Shown in pieces: positions 28,915 through 37,248 of a stretch of DNA of 64,000 nt (positions within the stretch are counted from its first letter, which is position 1; each line of letters begins with the position of its first letter). The notes under the pieces were generated by a model, which ran no database searches, had not been told where the DNA came from, and was given only the letters and a program-made list of their open reading frames with translations. The stretch is from Gemmatales bacterium (GTDB lineage Bacteria; Planctomycetota; Planctomycetia; Gemmatales; Gemmataceae), in assembly GCA_026004675.1 (NCBI GenBank), contig BPJP01000008.1:124001-188000 (forward strand), in the 5' to 3' direction. Made by a program: the position numbers and the translations under genes.

Positions 28915-29571
28915 GTGGCGACCATCGGTGAAACGACTGGTCAACTTTCCCTTCGTGACCCGGACGTCCGGTTGATGGCACGGGTGCGCGAGGATGATCC
29001 CAGTGCTTTCCAGGAACTGGTCGAAAAATACCATCATCGTCTAATCAACGTTCTTTGCCATCTTGTTGGCAACCAGGAGGAAGCGGAGGACTTGGCTCAA
29101 GAAGTATTTCTCCGCGTTTATCGCTCGCGGAAAAAATATCGCGCACGCGCCAAGTTCTCGACGTGGTTGTTTACGATTGCCAACAACCTGGCGTTGAATT
29201 CCCTTCGGCAGCGAAAGCGCAAGCCGGTAGTGCCTTTGAATGTGCGCGATTCCGGGCCATTGGGTCCGCGACCGGCCGAACAACTGGTACGCGACCCTGA
29301 TTATCATCCGGGCGGCCGACTGGCTCGCGAGGAATTAGCCGACGTTATTCAGCGTGCCCTAGACACGCTCAACGAGAGACAAAGGCTGGCTGTGTTGTTG
29401 AACAAGTTCGAGGAAATGAATTATGCCGAGATTGCCAAAGTAATGAACTTGTCGACCAAGGCCATCAAATCTCTTTTGAGCCGAGCCCGAATGAACCTGC
29501 GGGCAGCATTGAAGGATTACATTTTTATGGACGGCGAAATCGTTCCGGATGTCCCAGAAGGGCAAGACTGA
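28915..29571 (+). CDS. ECF-type RNA polymerase sigma factor (RpoE-like)
   Basis: 218 residues with a GTG start. Region 2 is FQELVEKYHHRLINVLCHLV and AEDLAQEVFLRVYRSRKKY, then FSTWLFTIANNLALNSLRQR. Region 4 is NKFEEMNYAEIAKVMNLSTK and AIKSLLSRARMNLRAALKDY. It is followed after 3 bases by a membrane anti-sigma-like gene, the typical arrangement for an envelope-stress ECF module. Confidence 0.92.
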   Translation: MATIGETTGQLSLRDPDVRLMARVREDDPSAFQELVEKYHHRLINVLCHLVGNQEEAEDLAQEVFLRVYRSRKKYRARAKFSTWLFTIANNLALNSLRQRKRKPVVPLNVRDSGPLGPRPAEQLVRDPDYHPGGRLAREELADVIQRALDTLNERQRLAVLLNKFEEMNYAEIAKVMNLSTKAIKSLLSRARMNLRAALKDYIFMDGEIVPDVPEGQD

Positions 29572-29574
29572 ATC

Positions 29575-30072
29575 ATGAAGCCTCAACCGCTGAACGAAAA
29601 AGAACGTGAAAACCTGATCGCTTATCTGGACGGCGAACTGACAGGTAAAGCGGCACGGCAGGTCGAAGCGAAGTTGGCAACCGACCCGTCGGTCCGTCGG
29701 GAAGCGGAATCGTTGCGCAAAGCGTGGGAATTGCTCGATTATCTGCCAAAAGTTCAGGCGTCCGCGGAATTCACCACCAAGACGATGGACCGATTGGCCG
29801 TGCAAAAATCCGCTGCAACCAAATCCTGGCTGCGTTGGAAACCCTGGGTCTGGGCTGGCGGTTGGGCAGCGGCCATGCTCTTCCTCTCATTTGTCGGCTA
29901 CAGCAGCATGGTTCGCTTTCTGACACCACCGAACGCCAACCCACCACAATTAGTGCAAGAAACGAAACCACTCGAATTGCACGCGCTGGACGTTTCTGAT
30001 GATATCGACTTCCTGCATCGGCTCGCCAACCCCGATGACATGGAATTGTTCTTGAAAGACAACAGAATGTGA
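29575..30072 (+). CDS. Putative membrane anti-sigma factor lacking a zinc motif
   Basis: 165 residues. The N-terminal RsiW-like fold (NLIAYLDGELTGKAARQVEA and DPSVRREAESLRKAWELLDY) lacks the HxxxCxxC zinc ligands, so it would be a zinc-less anti-sigma domain. One transmembrane helix (WVWAGGWAAAMLFLSFVGY, about residues 90-108) is followed by a short extracytoplasmic tail. It starts 3 bases after the sigma gene stop, implying co-translation. Its function is inferred from architecture and position. Confidence 0.75.
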   Translation: MKPQPLNEKERENLIAYLDGELTGKAARQVEAKLATDPSVRREAESLRKAWELLDYLPKVQASAEFTTKTMDRLAVQKSAATKSWLRWKPWVWAGGWAAAMLFLSFVGYSSMVRFLTPPNANPPQLVQETKPLELHALDVSDDIDFLHRLANPDDMELFLKDNRM

Positions 30073-30100
30073 TCCCACCACCGCTACATCAGCCCAACAA

Positions 30101-30127
30101 AAACCGCGTCGGCACGACGCGGTTTTT
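30101..30127. terminator. Bidirectional intrinsic terminator
   Basis: AACCGCGTCG and CGACGCGGTT form a 10-bp stem with a 3-base loop, with A and T tracts on either side. It separates the anti-sigma gene (plus) from the convergent DUF1080 gene (minus). Confidence 0.85.
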
Positions 30128-30145
30128 GCTGCGCTTTACGACTCT

Positions 30146-30751
30146 TCAATCTCCAGGCGGAAGTTCTTTGACTTCGATTTTTCGGATCTGAATCACGCTC
30201 TTGGGGTCATGTTGCTGAATGGCAAAATGTCCTTTCTTGTAACGATGGTTCTTGTCCACAAAATCAGTTGTCACTTTGCCGTTCACCTTGATGATGATGT
30301 GATTTCCTTTGGCGATGACTTCCTGAGTGAACCATTCGTCAGGTTTGTGAGGCGCTTTGAGCACCTTGACCAGTCCGTAAAGCCCGCCGGTTCTCTGAGG
30401 ATCGCGATGGGTAGCGTTGATCTGTGCTTCATAGCCTTTGGGAAATCCTGGGCCAAATTGGGTGCGGAAATACTGCCCGCTGTTGCCTCCGTCGTTGATC
30501 TTCGCTTCGATACGGAAATGAAAGTTCTCGTAGTCGCCTCGCTCGCTGAACAGATGGCTGACGGGCCCACTGCCGATCAGGATTCCGTCCTTGACTTTCC
30601 AGTTCCCCGTGCCTTTGGGATAAACTTTCCAGCCGGTCAGGTCTTTACCATTGAACAGCTGGACCCAGCCATCTTTTTTCTCGTCGGCGCGGGAGGTCAC
30701 TGCGACCATGGTCACGAACAAAGTAGTCAAACCGATAGCAAAGCGGTTCAT
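30146..30751 (-). CDS. Exported DUF1080 (3-keto-disaccharide hydrolase-like) protein
   Basis: 201 residues. A signal peptide (RFAIGLTTLFVTMVAVTSRA) precedes the DUF1080 jelly-roll domain with WVQLFNGKDLTGWKVYPKG, FHFRIEAKINDGGNSGQYFR and GKVTTDFVDKNHRYKKGHFA. The family is a concanavalin-like fold expanded in planctomycetes; some members hydrolyse 3-keto-glycosides. Substrate is unknown. A second DUF1080 protein lies at 35604-36392. Confidence 0.9.
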   Translation of the reverse strand: MNRFAIGLTTLFVTMVAVTSRADEKKDGWVQLFNGKDLTGWKVYPKGTGNWKVKDGILIGSGPVSHLFSERGDYENFHFRIEAKINDGGNSGQYFRTQFGPGFPKGYEAQINATHRDPQRTGGLYGLVKVLKAPHKPDEWFTQEVIAKGNHIIIKVNGKVTTDFVDKNHRYKKGHFAIQQHDPKSVIQIRKIEVKELPPGD

Positions 30752-30796
30752 AGCCGTTCTCCGTATTTTTTTGAAGTGACAAAATGCCGACCGACG

Positions 30797-31663
30797 CTAG
30801 TCGAACTTTCCGGTTTGTAGGTTGTAGATAAAATCGTCGAGCAATTTGGCCTGCTCGCTCGTGGGAGGATTCTTTTTCGCAAGAACCCCCGTTTCCTCGA
30901 GGATATAGAATACAACGGGTTGTGGCGACTCGTCCGTGAACAAATCGATGATACCAATGGTGGCGACGGACTTCTTATCCTTGCCCAGTAACTCCTTGGC
31001 AAAATACTTGACGTCTTCAAGTTCCTCTTTGGACCAGCGGTCGAGGTCAAACCCCCAGCTGTGCGTATCGTAGACGCGGTTCTGTTTGCAGACGCGCCAG
31101 TCATTTTCGTCGCGCAGAAACCCGACAATGATATAGGTCTTGTTTCGATCGAGTCCCTGGCGAAGCGTATGCCATTGATGGCGTTCTTCCTCCGTGAGTC
31201 GATCATTGTTCCTGGCAGGCTTGAGGAAGCTCAAGTCGATGCCGAAGGTATAACCTTTGTAAGCTGCCCAAACCAAGCCGCCGGCGGTTGCAAAAATAAG
31301 CAGAAAAAACAGCAGGAACAAAAACGTACGAGGCTTGACACGGCGAACGCGCGCCGGAGGCGTGACAATCGGTGCTGTTGCTGGGGCACCCATCGCGGGT
31401 TTGACAGCCGGCGCGGGCTTGGAAACTGGAGGAGGTGCGGCGACGCCTGGAGGCGGTCCGGCAATGGGCAAAGCTCCTACGCCACTGGCTGCCTTGTGCC
31501 GTGCCGCTTTTTCCGCTTTTCGTTGTTTTTTGTCGGCACTGACGCTCGAGGTTCGCGGTATCTCCAACCCCTGACCACAACGTGGGCAATGGATGATGAC
31601 TCCTCCACGTTCCGGCGGAGCTTTCAACACTTTTTCGCAAGTTGGACACAAAAAGCGAATCAT
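30797..31663 (-). CDS. Zinc-ribbon, proline-rich, single-pass membrane protein of unknown function
   Basis: 288 residues. Two CxxC pairs in RFLCPTCEKVLKAP and IIHCPRCGQGLEIP form an N-terminal zinc ribbon. A basic and then Pro/Ala-rich linker follows, then one helix (TFLFLLFFLLIFATAGGLVW, about residue 113-135) and a 150-residue C-terminal domain without recognised family (HQWHTLRQGLDRNKTYIIVG). Topology would place the ribbon in the cytoplasm. A protein of the same plan lies at 53060-53749. Function is not known. Confidence 0.75.
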   Translation of the reverse strand: MIRFLCPTCEKVLKAPPERGGVIIHCPRCGQGLEIPRTSSVSADKKQRKAEKAARHKAASGVGALPIAGPPPGVAAPPPVSKPAPAVKPAMGAPATAPIVTPPARVRRVKPRTFLFLLFFLLIFATAGGLVWAAYKGYTFGIDLSFLKPARNNDRLTEEERHQWHTLRQGLDRNKTYIIVGFLRDENDWRVCKQNRVYDTHSWGFDLDRWSKEELEDVKYFAKELLGKDKKSVATIGIIDLFTDESPQPVVFYILEETGVLAKKNPPTSEQAKLLDDFIYNLQTGKFD

Positions 31664-32011
31664 CGACCTGCTCCTGGTTGCGCTTCCGTTCCCCTTTTCC
31701 CTGGAGGAGCGACGAAAAACGCGAATTCCCTTATGCGCATTCTGGAAAACTTTGTCCGTGCCAGCAAGAGAAAAAGGCGCTATCCATGCAGTTGGCCAAG
31801 TTTTCTTTCTCCGGATGTTTTGAGCTGCTGAGGTCGCACGTCAGATCGAATGAGGCAGAGTGGCACATCCAGGACGCAGCAGAATCATTCAATACGTCGA
31901 TGCGCTCGCGCAACGAAACTGAAGAAGCCGGGCGTCTTCGCGTTGCATCGCTTTTTCAAGGATGGTTTTGTAAAATGAAATTTCTTCGAGCTTGAGCCGA
32001 GGCGGATTGAC
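31664..32011. other. 348-base divergent intergenic region
   Basis: This gap separates the minus-strand zinc-ribbon gene from the plus-strand glycosyltransferase and should contain both promoters. I see no consensus promoter, repeat or credible coding frame in it. Confidence 0.5.
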
Positions 32012-33025
32012 ATGATTTCTGTCGTCGTTCCAGTTTACAACGAGCACGAGAGCTTGCAGGAATTGTACCGGGAGATCTCCACCGTTGCCGAGCGCGAGAA
32101 GCTCGACGTGGAGATCATCTTTGTTGACGACGGCAGCAATGACGGTTCATGGGAGATTATCGCCGATCTGGTATCAAAGGACTCGCGCGTCCAGGGCATC
32201 CGTTTCCGAAGAAACTTTGGCAAGGCTGCTGCATTAAGCGCGGGTTTTCGGACTGCCCAAGGCGAAATCGTCATGACGATGGATGCCGATTTGCAAGACG
32301 ACCCCAACGAGATTCCGCGTTTTCTGGCAAAATTAGGGGATCACTTCGACGTCGTCAGCGGCTGGAAACGCCGGCGCCGCGATCCGTGGCATAAAGTCGG
32401 GCCGAGCCGGATTTTCAATATCATGGTGAGCTGGCTGACCGGAGTGCGCCTTCACGACCACAACTGCGGCATGAAGTGCTACCGTGCCGAAGTCTTCCGG
32501 GAAGTCAAGTTATATGGTGAACTGCATCGGTTCATTCCTGTCCTGGCAGCGGCCCGTGGTTTTCGGGTCGGAGAAATTGAAATCAACCATCGGCCACGCC
32601 GCTTCGGCTATTCCAAGTACGGAGTTCGCCGCTTTATCAAAGGATTCCTCGACTTGATGACCGTCAAGTTCTTGACCGGCTTTGGTCAGAGGCCGCAGCA
32701 CCTGCTCGGCAGTATTGGTTTGATCAGCTTTTTGCTTGGAAATTTGGGAATGGCTTACCTGGCGGTCACTTGGGTCATTCGGCTTTGGGACGAGCAGGCC
32801 TATCCGCCATTGCACCAGCGTCCCTTGCTGTTGTATGCCGTCGCGGCCCTGCTCATGGGAGCCTTGATGATGAGCATCGGGTTTCTAGCTGAATTGATCA
32901 CCGCGTACCAGAGCCGCGACGAAGACAGTTACAGTATCGCCGAAACCCTGCATAATAAAAAAGCCCTCCCCAAAAACCGAGAACCAGTCCAGCACGACAG
33001 AGAAAGGCTTGAACAACCATCATGA
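32012..33025 (+). CDS. GT2 polyprenyl-phosphate sugar transferase (DPM1/GtrB-like)
   Basis: 337 residues. The GT-A motifs are ISVVVPVYNEHESLQELYRE, EIIFVDDGSNDGSWEII and the metal-binding MTMDADLQDDPNEIPRF. A two-helix membrane tail lies at about 225-300 (LLGSIGLISFLLGNLGMAYL and LLLYAVAALLMGALMMSIGF). The family (GtrB, ArnC, dolichyl-P-mannose synthase type) transfers a sugar from a nucleotide donor to polyprenyl phosphate at the inner membrane face. The stop overlaps the next gene by ATGA, indicating coupled translation. Confidence 0.9.
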   Translation: MISVVVPVYNEHESLQELYREISTVAEREKLDVEIIFVDDGSNDGSWEIIADLVSKDSRVQGIRFRRNFGKAAALSAGFRTAQGEIVMTMDADLQDDPNEIPRFLAKLGDHFDVVSGWKRRRRDPWHKVGPSRIFNIMVSWLTGVRLHDHNCGMKCYRAEVFREVKLYGELHRFIPVLAAARGFRVGEIEINHRPRRFGYSKYGVRRFIKGFLDLMTVKFLTGFGQRPQHLLGSIGLISFLLGNLGMAYLAVTWVIRLWDEQAYPPLHQRPLLLYAVAALLMGALMMSIGFLAELITAYQSRDEDSYSIAETLHNKKALPKNREPVQHDRERLEQPS

Positions 33026-34629
33026 CGAACGGCGAATCGTATCGACTCAGGCGATTTGTCTACGCTCTGCTCATAACGATCGCGGCATCGTCGGCGGCGG
33101 GTCGCATCCTCTATGCCCAATTGGTTTATGAACCAGCGATTCATCGCAGCGCCGATGAGCCGCGCGAAGGCAATCGACGCTGGCCGAATCAACGCCCCAC
33201 GCCCATGCCGACCTTCAGCTCCAACGACCGCTCACGCTGGTGCACTGTTCGTGCCCTCGTCGAAAACGGCACGTATGCCATCGGCAAACGGGAAACCGTT
33301 AGCCCCGCGTCGCCGGAAGGCAAATCCTATCGCGATACCGGCATCGTATTCGAGGACGGTTGGACAACGGTCGATAAGGTTTTGCACCCGGAAAGGCAGC
33401 TCTTTTATTCGAGCAAGCCGCCGTTGTTGCCCACCCTTGTCGCCGGTGAATATTGGCTCTTGCATCACCTTTTCGGCATGTCCATGGTCGGGGAAAAACG
33501 TCCCGACCTCCTCGTTCGCGAACCAGCCATGTCGGTCATCCGAATCTGCCTTTTTACCTGGAACCTGATTCCTTTCGTCATCTATCTCGTATTACTGGCC
33601 CGTCTCGTCGATCGCTACGGGCAAACGGATTGGGGCCGGTTCTACGTGGTGTCGGCCGCTTGTTTCGGCACTTTGGTGCTGCCGTTCCTCATTACTTTCA
33701 ACAATCACACTTTGGCGACATGCTGCGCTTTGTTCGCCCTTTATCCGGTCTTCGGTTTGCTTGGCAGTCCGTCTCAGCCGACACCAGATCCGGTTGCCAG
33801 CGACGACCAGGCAGAAAAAGCCGCCGAGGCGAACGAATTGCAATTGGCTCACACGAGCGAACAGGTATCCTCGTCACAATGGCGTCGGAACGGGGCAATG
33901 CCGTTCCTGCTCGCCGGTTTTTTCGCCAGTCTGGCCGCTGCCATCGAATTGCCCGCCGCCGCATTCGCCGCTGCGTTATTCCTCATCCTGCTCAGACAAC
34001 ATCCTGGCCGAACGTTGAAATACTTCGTCCCCGCCGCGCTCATCCCCGCCATCGCCTTCTTCGTGACCAATTATCTCGCCATCGGCGAATGGAAACCTGC
34101 TTATGCCTTCTTCAACACGCCGTGGTACCAATATGAGGGCAGTCATTGGAAGCCGGACCCGGCGAAAACCGGCATCGACTTCCTCGAAGAACCGAAAACC
34201 GTCTATGCTTTTCACCTGCTTTTTGGACATCACGGCTTGTTTTCCTTGACCCCTGTCTTCTTGTTGTCTCTGGGAGGCTTGTTTCTGTTGCTCAAAACCG
34301 GGCAACCCGCTGGCACGAACGCGATTCCCCGTTCATTCGCTCTCCTGACGGCTCTGCTGCTCGTGGTCGTTGTGGGCTTCTACATCTGGCGTACGAACAA
34401 TTACGGCGGTTGGACTTGCGGACCACGATGGTTGATGTGGTTGACTCCTTTCCTTTTGATTTCGCTGATCCCCGCCGCTGATAAACTGTCAGCATGCCGC
34501 TGGGGCCGCACCTTGGCCTATCTTTGTCTCGGCGTCTCCATCGTTTCGGCTACCTATCCCTCGGTCAATCCCTGGCGGCATCCCTGGCTCTACGATTGGA
34601 TGGCTTCGTTAGGCTGGATACAGTATTGA
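33022..34629 (+). CDS. Polytopic membrane protein, possible GT-C-type glycosyltransferase
   Basis: 535 residues with about 9-11 predicted helices. A first helix (FVYALLITIAASSAAGRILY) is followed by a long non-cytoplasmic loop of about 130 residues that includes a PPLLPTLVAGEYWLL segment. The helix-rich remainder has HLLFGHHGLFSLTPVFLLSL and a final NNYGGWTCGPRWLMWL block. It starts inside the GT2 gene stop (ATGA), so it probably receives the lipid-linked sugar made there. The GT-C assignment is inference from topology and neighbour, not from a clear catalytic motif. Confidence 0.65.
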   Translation: MTNGESYRLRRFVYALLITIAASSAAGRILYAQLVYEPAIHRSADEPREGNRRWPNQRPTPMPTFSSNDRSRWCTVRALVENGTYAIGKRETVSPASPEGKSYRDTGIVFEDGWTTVDKVLHPERQLFYSSKPPLLPTLVAGEYWLLHHLFGMSMVGEKRPDLLVREPAMSVIRICLFTWNLIPFVIYLVLLARLVDRYGQTDWGRFYVVSAACFGTLVLPFLITFNNHTLATCCALFALYPVFGLLGSPSQPTPDPVASDDQAEKAAEANELQLAHTSEQVSSSQWRRNGAMPFLLAGFFASLAAAIELPAAAFAAALFLILLRQHPGRTLKYFVPAALIPAIAFFVTNYLAIGEWKPAYAFFNTPWYQYEGSHWKPDPAKTGIDFLEEPKTVYAFHLLFGHHGLFSLTPVFLLSLGGLFLLLKTGQPAGTNAIPRSFALLTALLLVVVVGFYIWRTNNYGGWTCGPRWLMWLTPFLLISLIPAADKLSACRWGRTLAYLCLGVSIVSATYPSVNPWRHPWLYDWMASLGWIQY

Positions 34630-34759
34630 CATGAAGTGAACTGGCCGGTTTCTCTCGCAGACACACAAACGTCTCATGGGTCGTTGGCGGCAAACTCAAG
34701 TGTTGGTCGCTACGTGCCTGTTCGTCTCTGTTAGTGGTGCACCAGGAAGGAGGCCGATC

Positions 34760-35473
34760 ATGTCCGCCGAACAGCGCCGCCGGCTCATCTCCTTTGTTGG
34801 CCTCGCCTTGTTCTTTTTCTGTGCTTTCGCCATCATCGGGCACAACATCGACGGCAAGCATTTCCTGTCCCGCCTGGATCAACAACTTTTAAAGAGCTTG
34901 AACCACCATCGTTTTTTCGCCCCGGCACTTGGTTCCTTTTTCGCCGTGATTACGGAATTAGGCTCCCGTTGGATTATTCTCGCAGTGACGATTGTCGTGG
35001 CGGTCGTGCTAGTCGTTCGCCGAGCGTATTGGCAAGCGGGGATCTGGTTTATTTGCGTCACGGCAGCGATGCTGGCCAACGTGATGTTGAAGACGTATTT
35101 TTCTCGACCTCGTCCTCCGCAATCCGGACTCGACAGTTGGAGTTTTCCGAGCGGCCACACCACAGCCGCCGGTGTGATGTTCGGTCTCTTGGCTTTTCTT
35201 TTGGCCGGCAAGGTCTCCAAGCTCTCGCTGCGGCTTATAGCCGTCGCCGTCCTGACTGCCCTCGCCTTTCTCGTCGCCTTTAGCCGAATGTACCTGGGCG
35301 TCCATTATTTCAGCGATGTCGTCGGCTCCCTGATCTTCTCGACTGGCTGGATTCTCCTGTGGATTCCCCTTTTCGAATGGGCCGATCGTAGAAACACTTC
35401 CGCGACAAAAGAGCGGTCTTTTACCCATTGGCCAGAAGAATACCGCTCACGCGCACGGCATCGTATCTTCTGA
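34760..35473 (+). CDS. PAP2-family membrane phosphatase
   Basis: 237 residues, six-helix PAP2 layout. The three catalytic motifs are present: KTYFSRPRPP (KxxxxxxRP), WSFPSGHTT (PSGH) and SRMYLGVHYFSDV (SRxxxxxHxxxD). ATG 34760 is preceded by AAGGAGG at good spacing, unlike the earlier in-frame start. It lies 130 bases after the polytopic membrane gene. In this context it may dephosphorylate polyprenyl diphosphate for carrier recycling. Phosphatidate phosphatase is an alternative. Confidence 0.85.
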   Translation: MSAEQRRRLISFVGLALFFFCAFAIIGHNIDGKHFLSRLDQQLLKSLNHHRFFAPALGSFFAVITELGSRWIILAVTIVVAVVLVVRRAYWQAGIWFICVTAAMLANVMLKTYFSRPRPPQSGLDSWSFPSGHTTAAGVMFGLLAFLLAGKVSKLSLRLIAVAVLTALAFLVAFSRMYLGVHYFSDVVGSLIFSTGWILLWIPLFEWADRRNTSATKERSFTHWPEEYRSRARHRIF

Positions 35474-35603
35474 AACACTCCCAGGCTGCAGGAAAGATCA
35501 TGGCTGCTTGAACCAGATCATTGCATTCCCTGGTCGAAGAGCGTTATGATGGCACGCTGACGTACGGCACGACAACGATGATCTTTGTATTTGGAACCAC
35601 GAC

Positions 35604-36392
35604 ATGAAAAAACGTCTGCTATTTGCCTCGGCCCTCCTTGGCATGTTCACCTTGGTTCTCGCGATTGGCCGAAGCCGCTCCGACGATGACGACGTCATCC
35701 ACCTGTTCAATGGCAAAGACCTGACGAATTTCTACACTTTTTTAAAGGGCTACGGAAAGAACAATGATCCCAAGAAGGTCTTCACGGTAAAAGACGGCAT
35801 GATCCATGTTTCCGGCGAAGTGTACGGCGGGCTGATCACCGAAAAAGAATACGAGAATTATCACCTGATCGTGGAATTCAAGTGGGGCGAAAAGACCTAT
35901 CCGCCACGCAAGGACAAGGCGCGGGACAGTGGTATTCTCCTTCACTGCGTTGGAGAAGACGGCGCCCGCGGCGGGGTGTGGATGGAATCGATCGAGTGCC
36001 AGATCATCGAAGGCGGCACCGGCGACTTTATCCTGGTTGCCGGAAAAAATAAACCATCGTTGACCGTCGAAGCCGAAAAACGCGACGGCGGACTTTATTA
36101 CAAGAAAGGGGCCAAGCCAATAACATTGCGCGGCGGCCGATGCAATTGGTTCGGCCGCGATCCAAAATGGAAGGATGTCGTCGGCTTTCGCGGTGCCAAC
36201 GACGTGGAAAAACCTGTCGGCGAATGGAATCGCGTCGAATGCATTTGCAAAGGAGATTCGATCACCAATATCGTCAACGGCACGGTCGTCAATCACGGAA
36301 CCAAAGCGAGCCCCAGCAAAGGAAAGATACTGTTTCAGTCCGAAGGCGCGGAACTGTTTTTCCGCAAGATTGACCTGAAACCATTGAAATAG
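35604..36392 (+). CDS. Exported DUF1080 protein
   Basis: 262 residues. A signal peptide (KKRLLFASALLGMFTLVLA) is followed by HLFNGKDLTNFYTFLKGYG, YENYHLIVEFKWGEKTYPP, a GGVWMESIECQIIEGGTGDF block and a GKILFQSEGAELFFRKIDLK end. It is longer than the DUF1080 protein at 30146-30751, with about 60 extra central residues. Predicted to be an extracytoplasmic glycoside-acting or glycan-binding protein. It precedes a small zinc-ribbon gene after 17 bases. Confidence 0.88.
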   Translation: MKKRLLFASALLGMFTLVLAIGRSRSDDDDVIHLFNGKDLTNFYTFLKGYGKNNDPKKVFTVKDGMIHVSGEVYGGLITEKEYENYHLIVEFKWGEKTYPPRKDKARDSGILLHCVGEDGARGGVWMESIECQIIEGGTGDFILVAGKNKPSLTVEAEKRDGGLYYKKGAKPITLRGGRCNWFGRDPKWKDVVGFRGANDVEKPVGEWNRVECICKGDSITNIVNGTVVNHGTKASPSKGKILFQSEGAELFFRKIDLKPLK

Positions 36393-36409
36393 CGGTCGTC
36401 AAACGCATA

Positions 36410-36829
36410 ATGACCTGCCCCATGTGCAAAAAGACGGTGGCAGATGACTGCCGGCAATGCCCTCGCTGCCAAACCGATCTGTCGCTTTTGGTGGACTACG
36501 CGACGTGCTTGGAAGAGGGTATCCGTCGGGCAGAGTACTTCACGCGACAAGGGCAGTTGGCCGAAGCGGTATGGGCCTATTTGGAAGTGCTGGAAGTAGA
36601 CCCGGCGCATCCTCGCGCTTGCGAACAAATCGGACGGATCGCCACCGCCGTCCGCGCCTTCGACCAGGTAGCCTCCGGGCCGCGCTGGCTGGCGCGACTG
36701 CGGTGCCGCGAGCGATTTCGCCATTGGCTGCATGGCTGGAACGCGTCGCCAAGAAAATTTTGGAATTCGGCAATTCTTGCCGCTGCGCTTCTTGCCATCG
36801 GGTTTGCTATCGGCTATTATCTGCGTTAG
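36410..36829 (+). CDS. Small zinc-ribbon protein with C-terminal membrane helix
   Basis: 139 residues. Two CxxC pairs occur in TCPMCKKTVADDCRQCPRC. A helix pair of TPR type follows (GQLAEAVWAYLEVLEVDPAH). The tail has one transmembrane helix (SAILAAALLAIGFAIGYYL). It would be a cytoplasm-facing tail-anchored protein. Function is unknown. It is the last protein gene before the rRNA promoter. Confidence 0.7.
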   Translation: MTCPMCKKTVADDCRQCPRCQTDLSLLVDYATCLEEGIRRAEYFTRQGQLAEAVWAYLEVLEVDPAHPRACEQIGRIATAVRAFDQVASGPRWLARLRCRERFRHWLHGWNASPRKFWNSAILAAALLAIGFAIGYYLR

Positions 36830-36869
36830 ACAGTTGAGAAAACGAAGCAAAAAAACGGTGCAAATCGAG

Positions 36870-36897
36870 TTGACAGTAGTTCGGCTCGACCTATAAT
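36870..36897 (+). promoter_or_regulatory. Consensus sigma-70 promoter of the stable RNA operon
   Basis: TTGACA at 36870-36875 and TATAAT at 36892-36897 with a 16-base spacer are both perfect consensus. The predicted start of transcription is about 36903-36904, about 154 bases before tRNA-Ile. Confidence 0.9.
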
Positions 36898-36903
36898 GAG
36901 CAA

Positions 36904-37045
36904 TGCACCGAATTTACCAAGGAGAGTATCAGCGAGTCCTATCAAAGGCTGCGTACTTCATGGTGAAGCAGATTGCTTACAAGCAGACTGGTTGACGCTC
37001 TATCTTTTCGGAGATAGAGCCAAACCCATCGGGTTTGGCTTTTTT
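36904..37045 (+). ncRNA. Candidate leader RNA or small RNA ending in a terminator
   Basis: The segment between the promoter and the terminator at 37020-37045 would give an RNA of about 142 bases. It contains a hairpin (CTTCA/TGAAG near 36955-36967), a perfect 9-bp stem (36997-37005 with 37012-37020, loop TTTCGG) and the terminator stem. A 30-codon frame runs from ATG 36903 to TGA 36993-36995. It could be an rRNA leader, an attenuator or an independent small RNA; the sequence alone does not decide. Confidence 0.4.
37020..37045 (+). terminator. Intrinsic terminator inside the rRNA operon leader
   Basis: CCAAACCC (37020-37027) pairs perfectly with GGGTTTGG (37031-37038) across ATC, followed by C and six Ts. 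It ends 11 bases before tRNA-Ile, with no room for another promoter between them. Confidence 0.85.
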
Positions 37046-37056
37046 GTTTGACAAGC

Positions 37057-37130
37057 GGGCGTATAGCTCAGTTGGCTAGAGCGCAGCTCTGATAAAGCTG
37101 AGGTCCTTGGTTCGAGCCCAAGTACGCCCA
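37057..37130 (+). tRNA. tRNA-Ile (GAT)
   Basis: 74 bases. Acceptor GGGCGTA pairs with TACGCCC. The anticodon stem CAGCT/AGCTG encloses CTGATAA (anticodon GAT). The T arm is GGTTCGAGCCC. CCA is not encoded. It is the first gene of the operon. Confidence 0.97.
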
Positions 37131-37154
37131 AAAGATGGGGATGTATCGCCTGAC

Positions 37155-37227
37155 GGGGGTGTAGCTCAGCTGGGAGAGCGCGTGGTTTGCAACCACGAGG
37201 TCACGGGTTCGAGCCCCGTCATCTCCA
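37155..37227 (+). tRNA. tRNA-Ala (TGC)
   Basis: 73 bases. Acceptor GGGGGTG pairs with CATCTCC (two G-U pairs). The anticodon stem CGTGG/CCACG encloses TTTGCAA (anticodon TGC). The T arm is GGGTTCGAGCCCC. The Ile-Ala order is that of a bacterial 16S-23S spacer, although no 16S gene precedes it here. Confidence 0.97.
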
Positions 37228-37248
37228 GAAGTTGTTTGATCACGAGTC

